Source: Anaerolineales bacterium
GTDB lineage: Bacteria > Chloroflexota > Anaerolineae > Anaerolineales > DRMV01
NCBI GenBank assembly: GCA_015494815.1
Contig: WGAK01000012.1
Location: forward strand, 1-6,956
DNA: 6,956 nucleotides
Direction of reading: 5' to 3'
Shown: positions 1-4,975 of the stretch, in pieces
How positions within the stretch are numbered: the stretch's first letter is position 1
Layout of the letters: every line of letters starts with the position of its first letter
The notes under the pieces: generated by a model
Told to the model about the DNA's origin: nothing
The model's input: the letters and a program-made list of their open reading frames with translations, nothing else
The model's database searches: none
Translations under genes and position numbers: made by a program

Positions 1-783
1 GTCCAGGTCGGTCGTCGGCCGCAGCCGCAGCCGAAAGAGCGTTTCCCCCTGCACCAGGCGCTTGAGCGCGGCGGGCGTATCGAGCGCGACGATGCGCCCG
101 CGATGGATGATGGCGACCCGGTCGCACAACTCCTCGGCCTCGTGCATGTAGTGGGTGGTGAGCAGCACCGTGCGGTCGGGTCGCTCGGCCATCCAGGCCC
201 GCACGAACGCGCGCACCTCACGGGCCGCGTGCACATCCAGGCCCAGGGTGGGCTCATCGAGGAACAGCACCTCCGGCTCGGTCAGAAAGCCGCGGATGAT
301 GTTCATCTTCTGGCGCAACCCCGTGGATAGATGCGAGACCTTGGTATCGAGCCGGTCGAGCAGGCCCAGCCGCGCGGCCAGGGTCTGAATGCGCTCACGG
401 GCCAGGTCGGAGGGCAGGCCGTAGAACTGCGAGAACATCCACAAGTTCTCGCGCACCGTCAGCAGGCCATAGCCCGAAGTCTCACCGCCCGAGACCATGT
501 TGATGAACGGGCGCAGGGCGCGGTGCTGATGCACCACATCGTAGCCCAGCACCCAGGCCTGCCCCGCGGAGGGCAGCAAGAGGGTGGTCAGGATTTTGAT
601 GAGGGTACTCTTGCCCGCGCCGTTGGGCCCCAGCAAGCCGAACAGTTCGCCGCGGGGCACGGCAATGCTCACGCCGTCCAGGGCCACCAGGGTGCGCCGC
701 TGGCGCCCGCGGCGGGTGATGTATTCGCGGCGCACTTCGCGGGTGAAAATCGCCCACTGCGCCGGGTCGGTGGGAGAAGGCAT
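1..783 (-). CDS. ABC transporter ATP-binding protein, ABC-2 exporter type (partial, C-terminus beyond window)
   Basis: This is the nucleotide-binding subunit of an ABC exporter; it would hydrolyse ATP at the cytoplasmic face to drive a separate permease. The 261 visible residues are open to the window edge, so the C-terminal tail is missing. Walker A GPNGAGKST is at residues 52-60, an ABC signature LSTGLRQ at 152-158, Walker B VLFLDEP at 172-178, the D-loop GLD at 181-183 and the H-loop histidine at 211 (LLTTHYM). The Q-loop region (about 94-101, NMVSGGET) has no glutamine, a variation I associate with DrrA/NatA-like ABC-2 ATPases. The start is ATG at 783-781: no other start codon lies between it and the in-frame TGA of the upstream gene, and a GGAG sits 8 bases before it. 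It follows the iron-sulfur gene by 51 bases, probably on the same transcript. Substrate is unknown; an ABC-2 permease is expected next. ABC ATPase identity is very secure. Confidence 0.95.
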   Translation of the reverse strand, partial: MPSPTDPAQWAIFTREVRREYITRRGRQRRTLVALDGVSIAVPRGELFGLLGPNGAGKSTLIKILTTLLLPSAGQAWVLGYDVVHQHRALRPFINMVSGGETSGYGLLTVRENLWMFSQFYGLPSDLARERIQTLAARLGLLDRLDTKVSHLSTGLRQKMNIIRGFLTEPEVLFLDEPTLGLDVHAAREVRAFVRAWMAERPDRTVLLTTHYMHEAEELCDRVAIIHRGRIVALDTPAALKRLVQGETLFRLRLRPTTDLD

Positions 784-834
784 GAGGTTGGCTCCGTTGG
801 CGAGATGAGGGGGACGCCCTCCGGGTGGGCCGGG

Positions 835-1563
835 TCAGTCCACGGTGGCCTCGAAGCGGGTGGGCGGCGGATGGGCCGGGCTGCGGTCCACGGCCGCGTA
901 GTGGGCCAGTTCCGCGGGGGTGTAGCCCTGCTCGAGCAAGTAGGTGCGCCGCGGCTTGAGCGCGCCGGTGGGGCACACCGCCACGCACTGGCCGCAAAAC
1001 ACGCACGGGCTCTCGGGCATGGCGACATCGTACGCGGTGCTGACCTGGGTGTGGAAGCCGCGACCGGCCAGCGTGAGGGCGAAGACATACTGGGCGTCGG
1101 TGGCGCAGGCCTGCACACAACGCCAGCACAAGATGCACTGCCCGTAATCCCGCACATACATGGGGTTGTCGTCCACCACGGGGAAGGAGCGCCGTGCCAC
1201 CGGGCCGAAGACCGCGGGGTCCGCGTCGTAGTCCTCCAGCAGGGCCTGCAACGCCGGGGCGTCGTGCAGGTCGGTGGCCGAAGCGAGCATGGCCAGCGTG
1301 GTGCGGCGGGCCCGCTCGACCCGGGGGCTGCGGGTGTGCACGGTCATCCCCGCGCGGGCTTCGGTCACACACGCGGCCTGCAGGGTGCGCGCGCCTTCCA
1401 CCTCGACCACGCACACGCGGCACAGGCCGGGCGGGGTGAGGGCCTCGTGGTAGCACACGGTGGGCACCTCGCGGCCCGCGGCCTGCGCGGCGGCGAGCAA
1501 GGTGCTCCCCTCGGGCACGGTCACGGTCTGTCCGTCCACCACCAAACGAATGGGCTCGGCCAT
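835..1563 (-). CDS. 2Fe-2S / 2x[4Fe-4S] electron-transfer protein, HoxU/NuoG N-terminal type
   Basis: A 242-residue soluble iron-sulfur protein resembling the HoxU subunit of bidirectional hydrogenases and the N-terminus of NuoG or FdhA. Residues 5-75 form a plant-type ferredoxin domain with C37, C48, C51 and C65 (Cx10Cx2Cx13C) for a 2Fe-2S cluster. Residues 141-203 are a bacterial two-cluster ferredoxin domain with C143/C146/C149/C153 and C187/C190/C193/C197, the latter ending in the usual CP. All twelve cysteines are used by these three sites. The His/Cys 4Fe-4S domain that normally lies between them (around residues 95-115) is present in length, but its cysteines are absent: the stretch reads TDLHDAPALQALLEDY. 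ATG at 1563 is preferred because GGAGG ends 5 bases before it; a GTG 18 bases further out would lie upstream of that site. No hydrogenase, Nuo or formate dehydrogenase subunit is in view, so the partner is unknown. An electron-transfer role is family knowledge. Confidence 0.9.
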   Translation of the reverse strand: MAEPIRLVVDGQTVTVPEGSTLLAAAQAAGREVPTVCYHEALTPPGLCRVCVVEVEGARTLQAACVTEARAGMTVHTRSPRVERARRTTLAMLASATDLHDAPALQALLEDYDADPAVFGPVARRSFPVVDDNPMYVRDYGQCILCWRCVQACATDAQYVFALTLAGRGFHTQVSTAYDVAMPESPCVFCGQCVAVCPTGALKPRRTYLLEQGYTPAELAHYAAVDRSPAHPPPTRFEATVD

Positions 1564-1568
1564 GAGAA

Positions 1569-1573
1569 CCTCC
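1569..1573 (-). promoter_or_regulatory. Ribosome binding site fixing the start of the iron-sulfur gene
   Basis: GGAGG on the minus strand with a 5-base spacer to the ATG at 1563-1561. It rules against the in-frame GTG at 1581-1579, which lies upstream of this site. Confidence 0.75.
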
Positions 1574-1611
1574 ACAGGCACGGCACAGACACGCTCGGAT
1601 ACCGGTCGCGT

Positions 1612-1617
1612 ATTCTA
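1612..1617 (-). promoter_or_regulatory. Possible -10 box for the iron-sulfur/ABC unit
   Basis: Minus-strand TAGAAT (one mismatch to TATAAT) lies in a short AT-rich patch about 48 bases before the iron-sulfur start codon. This is close to the distance seen for the TATAAT box ahead of the antiporter gene. No TTGACA-like -35 hexamer is found 16-18 bases upstream, so the call rests on the -10 match and position alone. Confidence 0.35.
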
Positions 1618-1681
1618 AGTTTACCACGGGATGGCGCGATGTGCGGCGCGTCACGGGAGTGGGCAGCAGGCAGGGGGGTGA

Positions 1682-1765
1682 TTGGTGGTGGTTAGTGGTT
1701 AGTGGCTAGTGGTTAGTGGTTGGTGGTTGGTGGTTGGTGGTTGATGGTTAGTGGTTGGTGGTTGG
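1682..1765. repeat. Imperfect heptanucleotide tandem array, TTRGTGG
   Basis: Ten consecutive in-phase 7-base units run from 1692 to 1761. In order they are TTAGTGG twice, CTAGTGG, TTAGTGG, TTGGTGG three times, TTGATGG, TTAGTGG and TTGGTGG. A further TTGGTGG at 1682-1688 is set off by an extra TGG, and a partial unit TTGG ends the array at 1762-1765. One strand is almost free of C and rich in GG pairs; the other reads CCACYAA. The single-base drift among units suggests slippage growth followed by point change. It lies in the gap between two operons, about 65 bases upstream of the possible -10 box of the iron-sulfur gene. It resembles short heptameric tandem repeats known from cyanobacteria and other bacteria, but no function is shown. 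Confidence 0.93.
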
Positions 1766-1889
1766 ATGCGGGGCGAAACGCGCAGGCCGCGGACTGCGAC
1801 GAACCTTTGCCGGTATCATGGCGAGGGCAGGCAGGGTCCGGCAGGGGCGCCCACCCCGTCGCCCGCTGCAGGCGCGGCCACTCGACACC

Positions 1890-1932
1890 GCTTTGGGGCC
1901 AACGCGGCACCCAAACGCCGCAGGCCCAAAGC
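1890..1932 (-). terminator. Two-part hairpin after the peptidase gene; candidate terminator or 3' stabiliser
   Basis: The outer arms 1890-1900 and 1923-1932 pair over 10 bases (GCTTTGGGCC type, with one extra G bulged on one side). Inside, after a 3/1 internal loop, 1904-1908 (GCGGC) pairs with 1917-1921 (GCCGC) around an 8-base loop. It begins 19 bases past the peptidase stop codon, in the gap before the next gene, where a transcript end is expected. There is no T-run after it on the minus strand, so it is not a textbook intrinsic terminator. It may work with Rho, protect the mRNA 3' end, or act on neither. Confidence 0.5.
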
Positions 1933-1951
1933 CAGCCGCTCCTTCGCCCAC

Positions 1952-3691
1952 TCAGCGGCCCACCCACCGGGGGTGATGCGGCGGACCGGGGAGGTACAGC
2001 GGCACCACCGTCGCGGTCCACACCCGCCCGCGGTGCAACGCCACCCGACAGGCCACCACTGTGAACGCGTCAGGCGCACCGCCGGCGCCCTCTTCGGCAC
2101 CCTCTTCAATGGCTATACGCATTGCCGCCAGGGTGGGATGCCGGTCGCGCGGCCAGCCCCATACCCACACTTCGCCCGGCCCGCGCCGCTCCAGGTCCGT
2201 AGGCTCCAGGTCGCAGGCCCGCGCAGCCTGGGCCCACGCGGCCACGCGCGCGGCCTCGGGATGCGCGCGCCACGGCTCGGATTCACCGCGCGCGGCCGCG
2301 TCCAGCAGCGCGTTCACCGCGTCCAGGTCGCGGCGGGCATCCGCATACGCGCCTGCACGCAGCGCCGTTTGCGCGTCCTGCAGCAGCAACTCCACGGTCA
2401 CGGGCGCGATATCGGCCGGGCCGCGCACTGCATCGGCCACCACCCCCAGTTCGCGCAAACGCGCCAGATTGGGCAGCCAGGCCGTGCCGTAATACGCGCT
2501 GGGGTCCATCTGCTGCTGGTAGCGCCGCAAGGTGTCGAAAGTCGCCACGCTCAACGCCACATCGTCGGCCCAGGCCGCGGCGTCGGGCTGGGTACGCAAA
2601 TACGCCTCGAAGTCCGCGGCCAGCGTCGCCAGGTCCACGCCCAGGGTTTGTCGCAGGCCGGCGTCCAAAATCGCGGCCGGGCCGTCGCCCGCGTCCGGGT
2701 CCAACCCCCAATACAAAGCCGCGAACGCATCCCAACCCCAGCGTTCCACCAGGTATTCCACCAGCGCGCCGGCCTCGAGGTAGGCGATTTCGTGCTGATA
2801 GTCGTAGAAATACCCCGCGGCCAACTGCGTGATGGGGATGAAACGGCCCAAACGCAACAGGGCGGCCGCGCGCGGGGCCAGTGGCTCGGGCTTGTAGTGG
2901 CCGCCCGTCAGATACACGGCCAGGCCTTCGACCAACATCAGCGAGCGGTATTCGGCCGACCGCTGGCGGTCCAGCCAGTGCACCATCTCATGGCGGGCCA
3001 CCACCGGAAACGCGCTGCCCGTGGCATCCCGGTCGCGGAAGGTCACCCACAGGTATTGGCTGGCGAAACCGCCCTGGCCCAGCAAGCGGGGCATGAGCAC
3101 CAGCGGCACCGGGTCGTCGGTTTGGGGGAACCCCTCCAGGCGGGCCAGGTCTTGCCAGATGGCGGTGAGCGCGTGACGCACCAAAGCCAGGTCGCGCGCG
3201 GCCGGGGTGCGGGTCATGTACACCGTGGTCGCCGCGGGCCAATCGGCCTCGGCCCAGGCCACGCCCTCCTCCCACCAGGGGCGCTGGGCCGCGGGGGCCA
3301 GGGTCACCGTCTGCCGCAACACCACCTGGCCGCGATAGCGCACTTCCACGGGATACGCGCCCGGCCGCAAATCGTGCGTCCCCCACACCCACGCGAACAC
3401 CGCGCTGCGCCGCGCCGCGATGCCGTGGGGCTGCACGGGCGCCTGCCATTGCGGGCCATCGGGCGGCTGCACTTGCAGCGTGACCTGGGGCCGGGCATCA
3501 CCCGCCGCGGGCCGCCAGTCGGTCGGGGGCAGTACCTCGAAACTGACCACATCGCCCACGAACAGGCCGCCGTCGGGATGGGTTTGCAAGCGCCACGAGG
3601 CCGCGGCCGCGCGCGCGGCACCTCGCAGGCGCAGCAGGCCCCCGACCACGAGCAGCGCGACCAGGCCCCAACGCAGTCCCTGCCGTCTCAT
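1952..3691 (-). CDS. Exported HExxH zinc metallopeptidase, gluzincin (peptidase MA-like)
   Basis: A 579-residue protein with an N-terminal signal or anchor: basic RRQGLR, a hydrophobic run at about 8-20, then an alanine-rich stretch to residue 31. Residues 33-135 look like an all-beta, Ig-like domain. The catalytic part spans about 140-370, with HEMVH at 234-238 (two zinc-binding histidines and the catalytic Glu235) and a third ligand Glu255 in LVEGLAVYL, giving HExxH-x16-E, the gluzincin pattern of the peptidase MA family. The C-terminal 200 residues are mostly helical by eye. They hold the only two cysteines (493, 548), which could form a disulfide outside the cytoplasm. The start ATG is 4 bases after the JAMM gene's stop and has GGGAG 7 bases upstream, so translation is probably coupled. 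It is the last gene of its operon. Peptide-bond hydrolysis outside the membrane is inferred from the motif; the substrate is unknown. Confidence 0.85.
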   Translation of the reverse strand: MRRQGLRWGLVALLVVGGLLRLRGAARAAAASWRLQTHPDGGLFVGDVVSFEVLPPTDWRPAAGDARPQVTLQVQPPDGPQWQAPVQPHGIAARRSAVFAWVWGTHDLRPGAYPVEVRYRGQVVLRQTVTLAPAAQRPWWEEGVAWAEADWPAATTVYMTRTPAARDLALVRHALTAIWQDLARLEGFPQTDDPVPLVLMPRLLGQGGFASQYLWVTFRDRDATGSAFPVVARHEMVHWLDRQRSAEYRSLMLVEGLAVYLTGGHYKPEPLAPRAAALLRLGRFIPITQLAAGYFYDYQHEIAYLEAGALVEYLVERWGWDAFAALYWGLDPDAGDGPAAILDAGLRQTLGVDLATLAADFEAYLRTQPDAAAWADDVALSVATFDTLRRYQQQMDPSAYYGTAWLPNLARLRELGVVADAVRGPADIAPVTVELLLQDAQTALRAGAYADARRDLDAVNALLDAAARGESEPWRAHPEAARVAAWAQAARACDLEPTDLERRGPGEVWVWGWPRDRHPTLAAMRIAIEEGAEEGAGGAPDAFTVVACRVALHRGRVWTATVVPLYLPGPPHHPRWVGR

Positions 3692-3695
3692 CGCG

Positions 3696-4124
3696 TCACT
3701 CCCAGCGGACGGGCGCGGGGCGGGCGGCCTCCGCGGTGAGCCAATAGCCGCGAGCCGCCCAGGTGACGCCGCGGCGCGCCCAGATGTAATACACCGCGTC
3801 GGGGTACGAGGCTTCGGCCAGGTCGCGCGCAGAGGGCACCGGCTCGCCCTGGGGATGGGAATGGAAGATGAGGCCCACCTGCCAGCCGTGCGCGTCCATG
3901 TCTTGCAGGGCCTGCAAATAGGCTCGGGGCTCGAAGCGATAGCGCACGGGGCTGGCCAGTTCGTTGGGGATGGTATACACCCGCTGGCTCACGCCGCGCA
4001 GCACGGCCACCAGGCCGCAGGCTTCGAGGGGCGCCTGCGCGGCCACATGGGCGCGCATTTGGGCCACATGCGCACGGCGCAGAATGAGCCCGCGCGCCGG
4101 CTCGGGGAACGCGCGCGCGGTCAT
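3696..4124 (-). CDS. JAMM/MPN-domain metallopeptidase (Mov34/MPN/PAD-1 family, Mec-like)
   Basis: A 142-residue single-domain protein with the full JAMM signature: Glu34 in PLEACGLV, then HSHPQGEPVPSARD at 88-101, giving the zinc ligands His88, His90 and Asp101 plus Ser98 (HxH-x7-S-x2-D). The stretch NELASPVRYRFEP (54-66) also matches small bacterial JAMM proteins such as mycobacterial Mec, which removes a peptide from the C-terminus of the ubiquitin-like sulfur carrier CysO. It has no signal peptide, so it should be cytoplasmic. The start is the ATG overlapping the membrane-protein stop as ATGA, with GGAG 8 bases upstream. A longer reading frame in this phase reaches 4613, but its extra N-terminus is only a shadow of the membrane-protein gene. 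No ubiquitin-like carrier, E1-like enzyme or cysteine synthase is nearby, so the substrate is open. A deubiquitinase-like or Mec-like role is family inference; the zinc site is directly visible. Confidence 0.9.
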   Translation of the reverse strand: MTARAFPEPARGLILRRAHVAQMRAHVAAQAPLEACGLVAVLRGVSQRVYTIPNELASPVRYRFEPRAYLQALQDMDAHGWQVGLIFHSHPQGEPVPSARDLAEASYPDAVYYIWARRGVTWAARGYWLTAEAARPAPVRWE

Positions 4125-4957
4125 CGGCTCATCTCCACCAGGGCGGCCAGCACCCACAAGGCCGTCGCCGTGCTCAGGGGCTCGGTCCACGCCTCGTTCC
4201 AGCGCCCCGCGGGCGCGGGTTCGGCCAGCAAGGGCACCAGCATGTACAGCGCGCCCAGCAACACCAGGCTGTAGGCCAAAGGGCCCAGGGGCGTGTAAAA
4301 CCAGGCCGCGCTCAAATGGCCCAGGGCCAGCATCACCACCAGGCCCGCTCCCCAACCGGGAGGCTCGGCCCGCAAGGCCCACAGCCGCCGGGCCACGGCC
4401 CAGGCACCCACGGCCAGCACCGGCGCGGCATACAGCAGCCGCCATCCCCCGCCCCGCACGGCCAGGGCCAGCAGCAGATACAGGCCATAGCCCACGGCCT
4501 GCAGCCCCCAACTGGCCCACAGCGCGCGCGGGTCTTGCAGGTCCAACACAATGGCCTCGGCCAGCAGCAGCACCACCAGCGCGCTCAAGCCGCCGCCGAA
4601 GGCAAACCACCACACCGGCCCCAAGGGCAGGGCCAGCAGCGCGATTTCCAGGGCCCAGACGCTGAACATGGGCAACAGCCCGTGCCAGAGCAGCCGCTGC
4701 GGGCGATAAGCAGGATGGTCACGCAACAGCCAATCCATGCCGGCCCAGGTCAGCACGGCCAACAGCACGGCCAGCCCCAGCGCCGCGTTCAGCGCCACCG
4801 TGACCTGCACCCCGCCCACGGTCCAGACCCGGCGAGGGCCCGGCAGGACAATCAGCCGGGCCAGCACCAGCACCAGGGCCAAAAGCCCGGTGAACACGCT
4901 GAGTTTGGACGCCGCGGGGCGAAAGGCTTCGGTCGCGCGGGCCGGTTCGTGAGCCAT
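4121..4957 (-). CDS. Polytopic membrane protein of unknown function (8-9 membrane segments)
   Basis: I do not recognise this 278-residue protein. It has a short polar N-terminus (residues 1-18), then hydrophobic segments at roughly 20-38, 52-72, 92-112, 115-138, 148-167, 173-191, 203-221, 227-245 and 261-274. Short basic loops (for example 78-88 and 189-197) separate some of them. No transport motif, catalytic site or nucleotide-binding site stands out, and it has no cysteine. It lies 18 bases after the antiporter stop and overlaps the JAMM start by four bases, so it is firmly embedded in the operon. It could be an accessory subunit, a small transporter or a membrane anchor for a neighbour; none of these is shown. 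Consistent coding phase, a good ribosome site and the overlap make it a real gene. Confidence 0.85.
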   Translation of the reverse strand: MAHEPARATEAFRPAASKLSVFTGLLALVLVLARLIVLPGPRRVWTVGGVQVTVALNAALGLAVLLAVLTWAGMDWLLRDHPAYRPQRLLWHGLLPMFSVWALEIALLALPLGPVWWFAFGGGLSALVVLLLAEAIVLDLQDPRALWASWGLQAVGYGLYLLLALAVRGGGWRLLYAAPVLAVGAWAVARRLWALRAEPPGWGAGLVVMLALGHLSAAWFYTPLGPLAYSLVLLGALYMLVPLLAEPAPAGRWNEAWTEPLSTATALWVLAALVEMSR

Positions 4958-4962
4958 CAAAT

Positions 4963-4968
4963 CCTCCC
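4963..4968 (-). promoter_or_regulatory. Ribosome binding site fixing the membrane-protein start
   Basis: GGGAGG on the minus strand lies 5 bases before ATG at 4957-4955. The TTG immediately upstream (4960-4958) is only 2 bases from it, so the ATG is the better start. Confidence 0.7.
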
Positions 4969-4975
4969 TGCCGTC

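Larger units (their letters stand above)
1564..1951. other. 388-base intergenic region between the two minus-strand units
   Basis: No credible gene lies here. Reading frames that cross it run through the heptamer array or are antisense shadows of the peptidase gene, and they have no ribosome site or recognisable protein. From high to low coordinates it holds a two-part hairpin (1890-1932), about 120 bases of featureless GC-rich sequence, the heptamer array (1682-1765), and the presumed leader and -10 patch of the iron-sulfur gene (1564-1620). Confidence 0.75.

Noticed and set aside
784..834. Possible readthrough fusion: the ABC frame is in phase with the iron-sulfur gene, separated by one TGA and 17 sense codons
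   Set aside because: No selenocysteine-type hairpin or family precedent was seen. The iron-sulfur protein ends naturally, and the ABC gene has its own start and GGAG.
482..1654. 390-codon open frame on the minus strand spanning the iron-sulfur and ABC genes
   Set aside because: It is an out-of-phase shadow: the overlapped frames carry complete Fe-S and Walker motifs, while this one is Arg/Pro/Gly-rich with no domain.
331..1695. 454-codon open frame on the plus strand
   Set aside because: Antisense to the ABC and iron-sulfur genes; its His/Gly/Arg-rich composition is typical of antisense frames in GC-rich DNA.
1682..1765. Heptamer array as a CRISPR array or a coding repeat
   Set aside because: Units are 7 bases without spacers, and the frames through it have no ribosome site or further coding character.
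1800..1830. Plus-strand promoter-like TATCAT at about 1815
   Set aside because: Poor -10 match, no properly spaced -35 and no plus-strand gene for it to serve.
1751..3739. 662-codon open frame on the plus strand
   Set aside because: Antisense to the peptidase gene, whose HExxH and signal peptide are clear. It begins in the heptamer array and has no recognisable domain or ribosome site.
4125..4613. Longer N-terminus for the JAMM protein
   Set aside because: That stretch is a low-complexity shadow of the membrane-protein gene. The ATG at 4124 with its own GGAG gives a protein that starts just before the JAMM fold.
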